Assembly: GCA_036500345.1 (NCBI GenBank)
Contig: DASYCE010000031.1
Location: forward strand, 162,728 to 226,727
DNA length: 64,000 nucleotides
Direction: 5' to 3'
Origin: Gemmatimonadales bacterium
Lineage (GTDB): Bacteria; Gemmatimonadota; Gemmatimonadetes; Gemmatimonadales; GWC2-71-9
The notes below the pieces were generated by a model. That model worked only from the letters and a program-made list of their open reading frames with translations, had not been told where the DNA came from and searched no databases. Position 1 is the stretch's first letter, and every line of letters starts with the position of its first letter. Positions 18,296 to 26,135 of this stretch are shown here, one piece after another. The position numbers and the translations under genes were made by a program.

Positions 18296-19131
18296 GGCCG
18301 CTCCATCACCATGCGATACGCGTCGTTGCGCGACACGCCGAAGCGCGCACTCACCATCGTGACCACATCCTTCCGGGACCTGCCGGCGCCGAGTGCATCG
18401 GCGATCGCGGCCGACACCTCCGCCGGGTCCGGCTCGGACTCGGAGACCTCGTCCTGTCGGCCGGAGAGCACCAGCGTCACTTCACCAAGGACATCGTGGG
18501 ACGAGTAGTACGCCGCGAGCGCATCGATGGTGCCGGGCCGGATTTCCTCGTGCACCTTGGTGAGTTCCCGCGCGACCACCGCGCACCGCCCGCGACCGCA
18601 CGCGGAGCCGAGGTCTTCGAGCAATTCCGTCAATCGGCCCGCCGCCTCGAAGAAGACGACCGGCCACGGTTCAGCGGCGGTGCGCTCGAGGAGTTTCCGG
18701 CGTGCTGTCCCTTTGCGGGGGAGAAAGCCGAGAAAGAGATATCGATCGCCGCCGAGCCCGGCGGCCGAGAGCGCTGCGGCGACGGCGGACGGCCCCGCAA
18801 TCGGGACGACCTTGGCGCCGGCGGCATGGGCCGCGGCAACGATTTCGGCACCCGGATCGCTGATGGCCGGCGTCCCGGCGTCGGTCACCAGCGCGACGTC
18901 GCGTCCCTGGAGCAGCGCGTCGACAAGGAGGTCGGTCCGCTTTGCGGTGGAGTGGGCGTGATAGGAGAGGAGCTTTGGGTGTGCGTCGATCGCGGAGAGG
19001 AGCCCGAGCGTGCGGCGGGTGTCTTCAGCAGCGACCGTGTCGACGCCCCTGAGTGTGGCGACGGCCCGGGCGGAAAGATCCTCCAGATTGCCGAGCGGAG
19101 TGGCGACGACGTAGAGCGTACCGGTGGGCAT
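18292..19131 (-). CDS. rsmI: 16S rRNA (cytidine(1402)-2'-O)-methyltransferase
   Basis: 279 residues, normal for the family. RsmI uses S-adenosylmethionine to methylate the 2'-O of C1402 in the decoding centre. The tetrapyrrole-methylase fold is seen in YVVATPLGNLEDLSARA at the N-terminus, AAEDTRRTLGLL, ALVTDAGTPAISDPG with the cofactor loop, and VPIAGPSAVAAALSAAGL. The C-terminal small helical domain (KDVVTMVSARFGVSRNDAYR) is the usual RsmI extension. It heads the eleven-gene coupled run; trxA lies 77 bases upstream with an imperfect hairpin between them. Confidence 0.95.
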   Translation of the reverse strand: MPTGTLYVVATPLGNLEDLSARAVATLRGVDTVAAEDTRRTLGLLSAIDAHPKLLSYHAHSTAKRTDLLVDALLQGRDVALVTDAGTPAISDPGAEIVAAAHAAGAKVVPIAGPSAVAAALSAAGLGGDRYLFLGFLPRKGTARRKLLERTAAEPWPVVFFEAAGRLTELLEDLGSACGRGRCAVVARELTKVHEEIRPGTIDALAAYYSSHDVLGEVTLVLSGRQDEVSESEPDPAEVSAAIADALGAGRSRKDVVTMVSARFGVSRNDAYRMVMERP

Positions 19132-19164
19132 CCCGGAAAGAAACCCGAAAGGGGCCCCGCCGCC

Positions 19165-19202
19165 ACCGTGCTGTGCCCACCCGGGATCCGGGCAGGCACG
19201 GT
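19165..19202 (-). terminator. possible terminator or attenuator hairpin between trxA and rsmI
   Basis: ACCGTGC (19165-19171) pairs with GCACGGT (19196-19202), and inside it CCCGG (19180-19184) pairs with CCGGG (19188-19192). The stem is interrupted by an asymmetric bulge. No T-run follows in the trxA direction, so intrinsic termination would be weak; it could be a processing or attenuation site. Confidence 0.35.
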
Positions 19203-19208
19203 ACTGCG

Positions 19209-19541
19209 TCAGGCGGCGAGATGCTGGTTGATCTTGGCCTCGATCGACGGCCGCGGGTGGGCACCCACCAGCGTATCGACGTGGCGGCCATCCTTGAAGA
19301 ACATCAAGGTCGGGATGGAGCGCACGTTGAACTTGGTGGCTGTTGGATTGTTGGCGTCGACATCCAGCTTCGTGATCTTGATCTTGCCGGCGTATTCCTT
19401 GGCAAGGGCGTCAAGGGTCGGCGCGATCATCCGGCATGGTCCGCACCACGTCGCCCAGAAGTCCACCAGCACCAGCCCCTTCGCATTGGTCACTTCGCCA
19501 TCGAACGTCTGATCCGTCACCGCCACAGTGCTGTCGCTCAT
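19209..19541 (-). CDS. trxA: thioredoxin
   Basis: 110 residues. General dithiol-disulfide reductase, cytoplasmic since there is no signal peptide. The active site WCGPC lies at residues 32-36 (Cys33, Cys36) within VDFWATWCGPCRM, and the cis-proline is Pro77 in RSIPTLMFF. AAGGAG lies seven bases before the ATG, one of the clearest ribosome-binding sites in the window. It is divergent from the methylmalonyl-CoA epimerase gene, sharing a 42-base intergenic region. Confidence 0.96.
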   Translation of the reverse strand: MSDSTVAVTDQTFDGEVTNAKGLVLVDFWATWCGPCRMIAPTLDALAKEYAGKIKITKLDVDANNPTATKFNVRSIPTLMFFKDGRHVDTLVGAHPRPSIEAKINQHLAA

Positions 19542-19569
19542 CCCGCCGCCGCTCCTTGCGATCTCGCGT

Positions 19570-19579
19570 TAAGTTCCGG
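19570..19579 (+). promoter_or_regulatory. possible -10 region of the epimerase gene
   Basis: TAAGTTCCGG lies just before the ATG at 19584. The same ten bases occur at 25012-25021 in the promoter of tRNA-Gln. If it contains the -10 box, the epimerase transcript would be almost leaderless. No convincing -35 box is visible. Confidence 0.35.
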
Positions 19580-19583
19580 TCCC

Positions 19584-19973
19584 ATGCACCCTGTCATCGC
19601 CCATCTTGGCATCGCGGTCGCCGACCTCGATGCCTCGCTCGCATTCTACCGCGACGTCCTCGGTCTGCAGCCGCGCGGTACCGAAGAGGCTGACGGCGCC
19701 CGCATCGCCCATCTCGCGTTCGGCGACTCGGAAGTCGAACTGCTCCAGTCCGTCGTCGACGATTCTCCGATCGCCAGATTCATCGCCCGACGCGGCCCCG
19801 GTTTGCACCACGTCTGCTACCGCGTCGCTGATCTTGATGCGGCCCTCGCGGCCTGCCGCCTCTATGGCTACACCCTGATCGACGAGACCCCTCGCCTCGG
19901 CGCCGGAGGCCATCGTATCGCCTTTGTGCATCCCAAGGCCGGCCAGGGCACCCTTATCGAACTCACCGAATAG
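19584..19973 (+). CDS. mce: methylmalonyl-CoA epimerase (VOC/glyoxalase fold)
   Basis: 129 residues, the usual size. It interconverts (R)- and (S)-methylmalonyl-CoA in propionate metabolism. Two beta-alpha-beta-beta-beta modules start at IAHLGIAVADLDASLAFYRDVLG and LHHVCYRVADLDAALA; the metal ligands are His7, Glu near ELLQS, His in LHHVCY and the final Glu in TLIELTE. ATG at 19584 gives the canonical N-terminus; longer readings upstream overlap trxA. No mutase gene is in the window. Other VOC proteins could look similar, but the spacing and the HHVCYRV motif favour the epimerase. Confidence 0.9.
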   Translation: MHPVIAHLGIAVADLDASLAFYRDVLGLQPRGTEEADGARIAHLAFGDSEVELLQSVVDDSPIARFIARRGPGLHHVCYRVADLDAALAACRLYGYTLIDETPRLGAGGHRIAFVHPKAGQGTLIELTE

Positions 19974-20009
19974 TGCACATGCAACACCGCAAACGCCGCC
20001 AGACCGCCG

Positions 20010-20462
20010 TTAGTTCCCGGGGCGCTGCGCGTGCTGACACGGCTGGTTGATCTTGCTCGCCTGCTCGAGATCGAAGTCGTGCACCAGCCAGCCGGTGCTG
20101 GAATGGACCGTGTTAATCGAGATCGTCGCCTTGCAGCCATTGTGCTCGAGCTCGGTCGTCACGGCGTGAACGCCGTCCTTCGTCGTGATATCGCCATGGG
20201 CCGTGGCATGGACGCCGCGCAGCATCGCCTGCATGATGACGAGTTTCTTCTCGTAGCCAGTGGGGCGGGTCTTGGCGACCGGCCCCTTGGTGTTGCCAAA
20301 GAGCTCGGACATCCGGGTAAGATTGCTGTCGGCAATCGCGTTCATCAGGCCGACCGCGGCGGCGGACGGTGACGAACCACCCTTGCCGGATTGCGCGGCG
20401 AGCGCCGCGGGGGATGCGAGGACGAGTGCCACGATCGATGAACGAACGGCGCGTTCCAGCAT
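20010..20462 (-). CDS. small secreted hypothetical protein
   Basis: 150 residues. ATG at 20462 has GGAG seven to eight bases upstream and yields a signal peptide (RSSIVALVLASPAALAAQ). The mature part starts with a Ser/Gly-rich linker, then AAAVGLMNAIADSNLTRMSELFGN, a pattern like NTF2-like or DUF4878-type lipoprotein domains, with WLVHDFDLEQA near the end. Cys residues near the centre and tail could form a disulfide outside the cell. Not confidently assigned. It is divergent from pdxJ and convergent with mce. Confidence 0.65.
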   Translation of the reverse strand: MLERAVRSSIVALVLASPAALAAQSGKGGSSPSAAAVGLMNAIADSNLTRMSELFGNTKGPVAKTRPTGYEKKLVIMQAMLRGVHATAHGDITTKDGVHAVTTELEHNGCKATISINTVHSSTGWLVHDFDLEQASKINQPCQHAQRPGN

Positions 20463-20515
20463 CGACAATCTCCAGTCCTGGCGTGAAGGGCGAAACGTAA
20501 TACTTCGGAAGCTGA

Positions 20516-21241
20516 ATGCGACCACTCCGGCTGTACATCAATGTGGACCACGTCGCGACGATCCGGCAGGCGCGTCAGACCGACGAACCTGCGCCGCTCG
20601 CCGCGGCGCGTGAGGCAGAACGCGCCGGTGCCGACGGGATCACCGTGCACCTCAGGGAGGACCGCCGGCACATCCAGGACGCCGATGTGCGAGCGATCGC
20701 TGCCGCGGTGGGAACCGTCTGCAATCTCGAGCTCGCTGCCCGCGACGACATCGTCGCGATCGCGTGCGACATCCGTCCCTATCAGGTCACGCTCGTACCC
20801 GAGCGGCGGGAAGAAGTCACCACCGAGGGAGGCCTCGACCTGTCCCAGCGTGATGGCAAGCTTCGTGGCGCCATCCGCCGCCTCGACGAAGCCGGATTGC
20901 ATGTCTCGCTCTTCATCGATCCTGCCACCGAGACGATCGACGCCGCCAAGGACCTCGGGGTCCCGGCGATCGAACTCCACACCGGCCGATACTCCCACCG
21001 GTGGCGTGACGACCCGACCGCGCTCGACGAGCTGACCAGCGCGGCCGAGTACGCCGCGTCGCTCGGGCTTGCGGTGCACGCCGGTCACGGATTGACCTAC
21101 GAGAGCACTGCCGCGGTCGCCAGGATCGCAGCCATCGAGGAGCTCAACATCGGCCACAGCATCATCAGCCGCAGCGTCTTTACCGGTATCGGCACCGCTG
21201 TTCGTGACATGAAGGCGATCCTGGCGGACGCCGGCCGGTGA
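20516..21241 (+). CDS. pdxJ: pyridoxine 5'-phosphate synthase
   Basis: 241 residues, standard length. PdxJ condenses 1-deoxy-D-xylulose 5-phosphate with 3-amino-2-oxopropyl phosphate to give pyridoxine 5'-phosphate. The product starts RLYINVDHVATIRQAR (the VDHVATIR signature with His and Arg), continues GITVHLREDRRHI, and carries the catalytic Glu in CNLEL and His in ELHTGRYSH. The phosphate-binding end has HAGHGLTY and the NIGHSIISR element. It is the only B6 gene here. Its stop overlaps the GTG of the next gene (GTGA). Confidence 0.97.
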   Translation: MRPLRLYINVDHVATIRQARQTDEPAPLAAAREAERAGADGITVHLREDRRHIQDADVRAIAAAVGTVCNLELAARDDIVAIACDIRPYQVTLVPERREEVTTEGGLDLSQRDGKLRGAIRRLDEAGLHVSLFIDPATETIDAAKDLGVPAIELHTGRYSHRWRDDPTALDELTSAAEYAASLGLAVHAGHGLTYESTAAVARIAAIEELNIGHSIISRSVFTGIGTAVRDMKAILADAGR

Positions 21242-23103
21242 GTACCACCTCCCGGCGGGCAGAGTTCTTCACGCTCGAGGCGAGCGAGTACCTCTCCGAT
21301 CTCGAACCGCTCGCCAACGCGCACGACCGCCCCGATGCCGAGCGACTGGTTCGGGGTGCCCGTGCCCTGCGCGGTGCCGCGCTGATGGCCGGCCTCGGGA
21401 CGTACGCCCGCACCGCCGCTGGACTGGAAGCGATCGCGCGGCAGGTTCGCGATCACGCGCTGGCGTGGGAACCGAATGCCCGTGAGGCGTGGATCGAGGG
21501 GCTGGCGACGCTGCGTGCGCTGATGACCCGCGCGGCAAGCTGGGAAGCGGCAGACGATCGGCAGGCGCTGGCGCTCGCCGAGCGTCTCGACCAGGTCCTC
21601 TCGGGCCGCCCGGCACGATCGACGGCACCGGCACCGGCAGCGCTCACACCCGGTGTTCGCGCGTTCATTGCGCGCGAGTCGGCACTCATCGCGGGGTCGC
21701 TGGAACAAGCCTCGCGCGCGCTCGCTCCCGTCCCTCCCACCGCGGCGCTCTCCGCCGTGCTGGAGCGGATGCAGTCGCTCCGCGGTCTTGGCGCGTCCGC
21801 GGAACTGTCGCCGCTGCCCGAATTGCTCGACGCGATGGAAGTGGTGACGCGCACATTGCTCAGTGACGTTCCACCGCCGCCGAATGTCGCCGCGGTCTTC
21901 GGCGATGCGGCGCACGCACTCGCCGCGATGGCGCGCGCAGTGGCTGATTCGGGGCGGATCGTGCCGCCGCCGGAGCTCGACGGGATCGCCAAGCGGCTCC
22001 TGGAGAGCTACGCCGCCGAACAAGACGTCGTCCCGATTGCGACACTGGCGCCGACCGGCGTCGACCCGATCCTGCATCGTGGCACACCGCCGCAGCCGTC
22101 GCCCGAATCGGTGCCGGTACCGGTCGAACTCGTCAGCGTCGGCGATCATCTGCTGCTCGTCGCCGACGCCCTCTCCCGCCCCGCAACGCCGGCGGCGCGC
22201 GACCTGCGCCTCTTCGTGCTGCACCGCACCCTCTCGGCGATGCCGTCGCGGAGCGCCACCGGACGTTTTCTCTCGCCCCTCGCCGACGCGATCACCACCG
22301 CCATCAGCCGCCGCATCGCGATCGAGCGGCCGGAGGCGTTCGTGGCGATGCTGCGGGGATCGGGCCGCTTCCTCGTGGAAGGGGCGAGTGTCACTGACCA
22401 CGCGGCGCTCGCGAATCGGCGCGACGCAATCGCCACGTCGCTGGTGATGGTGTCGCTCGGCGCCCCCGCGGGCGGCATCGATACGACACCGCCAGGGAGA
22501 TCAGTCGCATCGCCGAGCGCCGCCGAGACGCACGCCGAGGAGCAATTGGTTGCGCCGACCGACGCGCAGGTCGAACCCGTACCGCTCGAAGACGCTGCCG
22601 AGGTCGTGCCGATCGCGAGTCTCGTCGTGGACGAGCCGTTCGAGGTCGTGCCGATCGAATCACTTGCGGCGGACGAGGCGTTCGAAGTCGTGCCGATCGA
22701 ATCGCTCGCACCGGACGAAACGTTCGACGTCGTGCCGATCGAGTCGCTCGCACCCGACGACACCGCCGTCGTGTCGATCGAGTCGCTCGCGCCGGATCCC
22801 GTCATATCGATTCCCGACACGGCACCGGGAGATCCGTCGCGGCTCGAACGCGCCTTCGCCGATCGTCGTGGGCGCGGTACCGCGTCATCGGCCGAGGCAC
22901 CATCGTTGAGCGGACTGATCGGCGCGGAGATCGTTCCGATCGCGACGCTGATCTACCGCGGAGCGAGCGCCCTCGCTCGCGCGGCCGAGGTCCGGATCGA
23001 GATCCACGCGGTCCTGGCAGAGCCGAGTGTGTCGCTGGACACCCTCCGGCCGTACATCCACGAATTGCTTGATCTCGTGCCGCTGGCGCGTGACGCCGCC
23101 TGA
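21238..23103 (+). CDS. Hpt-like domain protein lacking the phospho-histidine, with VPIESL repeats
   Basis: 621 residues, GTG start. The N-terminal 120 residues resemble a histidine-phosphotransfer domain, but where a phospho-acceptor His would be expected the sequence reads RGARALRGAALMAGLGTY, with no His. A second helical region follows. Residues 455-521 contain five tandem copies of a 14-residue unit (E-V-V-P-I-E-S-L-A-P-D-E-x-F type); single copies occur near residues 263 and 564. The C-terminal part (IYRGASALARAAEVRIEI) is helical. A docking or scaffold protein of a chemosensory-like system is possible, but no CheA, CheW or kinase is near. Function unknown. Confidence 0.7.
   Translation: MSTTSRRAEFFTLEASEYLSDLEPLANAHDRPDAERLVRGARALRGAALMAGLGTYARTAAGLEAIARQVRDHALAWEPNAREAWIEGLATLRALMTRAASWEAADDRQALALAERLDQVLSGRPARSTAPAPAALTPGVRAFIARESALIAGSLEQASRALAPVPPTAALSAVLERMQSLRGLGASAELSPLPELLDAMEVVTRTLLSDVPPPPNVAAVFGDAAHALAAMARAVADSGRIVPPPELDGIAKRLLESYAAEQDVVPIATLAPTGVDPILHRGTPPQPSPESVPVPVELVSVGDHLLLVADALSRPATPAARDLRLFVLHRTLSAMPSRSATGRFLSPLADAITTAISRRIAIERPEAFVAMLRGSGRFLVEGASVTDHAALANRRDAIATSLVMVSLGAPAGGIDTTPPGRSVASPSAAETHAEEQLVAPTDAQVEPVPLEDAAEVVPIASLVVDEPFEVVPIESLAADEAFEVVPIESLAPDETFDVVPIESLAPDDTAVVSIESLAPDPVISIPDTAPGDPSRLERAFADRRGRGTASSAEAPSLSGLIGAEIVPIATLIYRGASALARAAEVRIEIHAVLAEPSVSLDTLRPYIHELLDLVPLARDAA
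22600..22800 (+). repeat. 42-bp tandem repeat, about five copies, in frame
   Basis: The DNA encodes five consecutive 14-residue units; the fourth is one residue short. The core VVPIESLA is invariant in three of them, and codons differ between copies by synonymous changes, so the array has been there long enough to drift while its protein sequence was kept. Confidence 0.85.
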
Positions 23104-24112
23104 TCGCCGCGGCGCGGCTACGGTGCAGATCGTGGCCGGGATCGCCATCTCTGCCTTGCTGGTCTGGCTGGCATTTCGCCACACCGACTACTCAACGATC
23201 TGGACGCATGTCCAGACGCTGAGTGTTGCGCCGCTGCTCCTCGCCGTAACGCTTGCCACCATTCCCTTCCCGCTTCGCGTACCGCGGTGGCAGCTGCTCC
23301 TCCACTCGGAGGATCGACCAGCGACCACCTTTCGCCCGTTGTGGCAATCGATCGCGATCGGGTTCGCCGCCAACAACACGCTTCCTGCGCGCGCCGGCGA
23401 AGTCATTCGCATCGGCGCGGCAAGCCGCCTCACCGGGATTCCGTTCGGTACGGTACTCTCGAGCGTCGCGATCGAACGGGTCATCGACGCGCTCACCGTC
23501 CTCGCGCTGTTGGGCGCCGGACTGATGACCGCGAATCTTCCGGCGGGCGCCCGGATCGGAAACGGGCCGCCGATCAGCGTCGTCGCGACGCGGACCGGCG
23601 TCGTCTGCGCCGTGGTGCTTGCGCTGGCACTCCTCGCCGCGTGGCGACGCCCGACGGCACTCGCGTTGCTCGAACGAATGCTGCCGTCGGGACGGGTCGC
23701 GACCTGGCTGGTGGGATTTGCCGACAATATCCTTCGCGGCCTCGGCGCGATGCGAGATCCCCGGCGCGCGATTCCGGTCGTGGTCTGGTCGCTGGTGATC
23801 TGGAGCATCAACGCGCTCGGATTCTACCTCGCGTTCAAGGCATTCCATTTCAACGTGCCGATTTCGGCGGCGTTCATCGTCCAGGGTGCACTGATGATCG
23901 TCATCGCCATCCCGTCGACGCCGGGGTACATCGGCGTCTTCGAGACCGTGATCCCCGCAGCACTCCTGCTGTACGGCGTCGACAAGGATGCGGCGCTCGC
24001 CTGCGCCCTCGTCTATCACCTCACCACGTTCGTGCCGATCACCTTCCTCGGCGCGTTCGAGGCGATTCGCACCGGGACGCGACTGCGCGCACCGACGACG
24101 GCGTCGACATGA
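23090..24112 (+). CDS. UPF0104/LPG-synthase-TM-like integral membrane protein
   Basis: 340 residues with GTG at 23090; GTG at 23123 is an alternative and neither has a good ribosome-binding site. About eight hydrophobic helices. The family element is visible in ANNTLPARAGEVIRIGAASRLTGIPFGTVLSSVAIERVID, which matches the conserved (L/N)PxRxGE-xxR-x8 region of the lysylphosphatidylglycerol-synthase membrane domain (YbhN/AglD group), and in TPGYIGVFE near the C-terminus. Members are thought to flip or synthesise lipid-linked compounds. Without the cytosolic aminoacyl-transferase domain it is unlikely to make lysyl-PG itself. The last base pairs overlap ispE (ATGA). Confidence 0.8.
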   Translation: MTPPDRRGAATVQIVAGIAISALLVWLAFRHTDYSTIWTHVQTLSVAPLLLAVTLATIPFPLRVPRWQLLLHSEDRPATTFRPLWQSIAIGFAANNTLPARAGEVIRIGAASRLTGIPFGTVLSSVAIERVIDALTVLALLGAGLMTANLPAGARIGNGPPISVVATRTGVVCAVVLALALLAAWRRPTALALLERMLPSGRVATWLVGFADNILRGLGAMRDPRRAIPVVVWSLVIWSINALGFYLAFKAFHFNVPISAAFIVQGALMIVIAIPSTPGYIGVFETVIPAALLLYGVDKDAALACALVYHLTTFVPITFLGAFEAIRTGTRLRAPTTAST

Positions 24113-24966
24113 CCGATTCGATCGTCCGCGACTGCCCGGCGAAGGTCAACCTCTTCCTGCGCGTCCTCGCCCGCGAGGAGGACGGCTATCACGGGATCGA
24201 GACGTGCTTCTGCCGGGTCGGACTCGCAGACACGCTGGCTGTTGAACGGACGGGGAGCGGGATTGCACTGACGGTCGAAGGCGCCGATGTCGGCCCGGGC
24301 GAAGAGAACCTTGCGTGGCGCGCGGCCGATGCCGTGCTGCAGGTCACCGGCCGGCGGTTTGGCGTGACGATGCACCTGACCAAGCGAATTCCGGTCGCCG
24401 CGGGACTTGGCGGCGGCTCCAGCGATGCCGCCGGCGCACTGCTGGCGGTCAACCAGCTCGCCAACAACGCCGTGCCGCGATCCGAATTGCTGCACGCGGC
24501 CTACCGGCTGGGCGCGGACGTTCCGTTCTTTCTGCTGGAGACCGGATGCGCGCTCGCCTGGGGTCACGGGCAGCGGATGCTGCGTCTGGAGTCGCTGCCG
24601 TCGTTGCCGATCCTGATCCTCGACACCGGCGTGTCGATCTCGACCGCCGATGCGTACCGGCGCGTTGATGAATCGCGCCGATCAGCCGGGCAACGTGGCA
24701 GTGTGGCGCTTGACCTCGAGGTGCTCCACCGCTGGAGCGATATCGCGCGGCTGGCAGGAAACGAATTCGAGAGCGTCGCCTTCGCCGACCATCCCCGGAT
24801 CCGCGCCGGCTTCGAGGCGCTGGCGGCGACCCATCCGATCCTCTGCCGGATGACCGGTTCGGGGTCGGCGCTCTTTGCGGTCTACCGGACCGAGCGCGAC
24901 CGCGATGACGCAGCCGAACGGCTTGGCGGGAAGCATGGCCGGCTGATTTCGACCGTATCCAGCTGA
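24109..24966 (+). CDS. ispE: 4-diphosphocytidyl-2-C-methyl-D-erythritol kinase
   Basis: 285 residues. GHMP-family kinase of the non-mevalonate isoprenoid pathway, phosphorylating the 2-hydroxyl of CDP-methylerythritol with ATP. CPAKVNLFLRV with the catalytic Lys and Asn starts the protein; the phosphate loop is PVAAGLGGGSSDAAGAL; Asp in GADVPFFL is the catalytic base; MTGSGSALFAVY is the C-terminal GHMP motif. The ATG overlaps the previous stop. tRNA-Gln follows about 60 bases later. Confidence 0.95.
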   Translation: MTDSIVRDCPAKVNLFLRVLAREEDGYHGIETCFCRVGLADTLAVERTGSGIALTVEGADVGPGEENLAWRAADAVLQVTGRRFGVTMHLTKRIPVAAGLGGGSSDAAGALLAVNQLANNAVPRSELLHAAYRLGADVPFFLLETGCALAWGHGQRMLRLESLPSLPILILDTGVSISTADAYRRVDESRRSAGQRGSVALDLEVLHRWSDIARLAGNEFESVAFADHPRIRAGFEALAATHPILCRMTGSGSALFAVYRTERDRDDAAERLGGKHGRLISTVSS

Positions 24967-25009
24967 CCGAACCGGGGGTGACCGGCCTCCCCCGGGCACC
25001 AATCGATGG

Positions 25010-25015
25010 TATAAG
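25010..25015 (+). promoter_or_regulatory. -10 box of tRNA-Gln
   Basis: TATAAG lies fourteen bases before the mature 5' end of tRNA-Gln, a normal distance for a short 5' leader. The -35 position is occupied by a C-run, so no consensus box is seen. Confidence 0.5.
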
Positions 25016-25028
25016 TTCCGGGCGCTGG

Positions 25029-25099
25029 TGCCCCTTCGTCTAAAGGCAAGACAGCGGCCTTTGGAGCCGCGAATCTTGGTTCGATTCCAAGAGGGGCAA
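25029..25099 (+). tRNA. tRNA-Gln(UUG)
   Basis: Acceptor TGCCCCT (25029-25035) pairs with AGGGGCA (25092-25098), and A25099 is the discriminator. The D arm is GTC/GAC around TAAAGGCAA, the anticodon stem is GCGGC/GCCGC, the anticodon TTG lies at 25061-25063, and the T arm is CTTGG/CCAAG around TTCGATT. It reads CAA directly and CAG by wobble. No CCA is encoded. Confidence 0.95.
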
Positions 25100-25118
25100 T
25101 CGCTCGACCCCCACCTCG

Positions 25119-25151
25119 TTTGACCGACACCCCGCCACGTAACTATCTTTG
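25119..25151 (+). promoter_or_regulatory. promoter of prs, matching the TTTG / TAnnTTTG pattern
   Basis: TTTG at 25119-25122 (also readable as TTGACC at 25120-25125) is followed after 21 bases by TATCTTTG at 25144-25151. This fits the promoter known from Bacteroidota. Transcription would begin near 25157, just past the first ATG at 25152, which argues for a later start codon. Confidence 0.6.
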
Positions 25152-25163
25152 ATGGCTATCTTT

Positions 25164-26117
25164 ATGGCCGATCTACCGCTGATGCCGAAGCCGATGTTGC
25201 TCCTCTGCGGGTCGGCCAACCGGCCGCTCGCCGAGGAGATTGCGGAGCAGCTCGACACCAAGCTCTGCAACGTGGCGACCCGGCGGTTTGCCGATGGTGA
25301 AGTGTTTGTCAAAATCGATGAGAACGTGCGCGGGCGGGACGTCTACATCATCCAGCCGACCAACCCGCCGGCGGAGAATCTCCTCGAGCTGCTCCTCCTG
25401 ATGGATGCGGCAAAGCGGGCGAGCGCGGCACGGATCACGGCCGTGATCCCCTACTTCGGCTACGCACGCCAGGACCGGAAGGACCAGGGCCGGGTGGCGA
25501 TCTCGGCGAAGCTGATGGCCAACATGGTGTCCACGGCAGGCGCCGATCGGGTGCTGGCGATGGACTTCCATCAGCATCAGCTCCAGGGGTTCTTCGACCT
25601 GCCGGTCGACCACCTCTATGCCGCGCCGGTCTTCACGCAGTACTACCGGCAGATGGGGCTGACCGATGTGGCCGTCGTCGCCGCCGACGTCGGGTCTGCC
25701 AAGATGGCCCGCGGCTTTGCCAAGCGGTTGAACGGGTCGCTGGCGATCATCGACAAGCGGCGCACCACGGCGAACGTGGTCGACGCGGTCAACGTCGTCG
25801 GCGAAGTCGAAGGAAAGAACTGCATCATCCCCGACGACATGATCGATACCGGGGGAACGATGGCGGAAGCAGCCCACGCGCTCAAGAAGCTCGGCGCGCG
25901 GGATATCTACATCTGCGCCACGCATGCGCTCCTGTCGGGACCGGCCGTGGCGCGGCTGTCGCAGGCACCTGTGACCGAGGTGGCGGTCACCAACACGATC
26001 GCACTCCCCCCGGATCGGCATTTTCCGGCGCTCAAGGTCCTGTCGATTGCGGGGCTACTGGCGAAGGTGATTGGCTACACACATAGCGACCAGTCGGTAT
26101 CGTCGCTGTTCGACTGA
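25164..26117 (+). CDS. prs: ribose-phosphate pyrophosphokinase
   Basis: 317 residues from ATG 25164; ATG codons at 25152 and 25182 are alternatives. I disfavour 25152 because the predicted transcription start lies after it. The enzyme makes PRPP from ribose 5-phosphate and ATP for nucleotide, histidine, tryptophan and NAD synthesis. Visible signatures: RRFADGEVFVKIDENVRGRDV, the catalytic-flexible region with YARQDRKDQGR, the metal-binding MDFHQHQLQGFFD, and the PRPP loop PDDMIDTGGTM. It is followed by rplY after 18 bases. Confidence 0.95.
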   Translation: MADLPLMPKPMLLLCGSANRPLAEEIAEQLDTKLCNVATRRFADGEVFVKIDENVRGRDVYIIQPTNPPAENLLELLLLMDAAKRASAARITAVIPYFGYARQDRKDQGRVAISAKLMANMVSTAGADRVLAMDFHQHQLQGFFDLPVDHLYAAPVFTQYYRQMGLTDVAVVAADVGSAKMARGFAKRLNGSLAIIDKRRTTANVVDAVNVVGEVEGKNCIIPDDMIDTGGTMAEAAHALKKLGARDIYICATHALLSGPAVARLSQAPVTEVAVTNTIALPPDRHFPALKVLSIAGLLAKVIGYTHSDQSVSSLFD

Positions 26118-26135
26118 CAAGGACGGAGCAGACCA

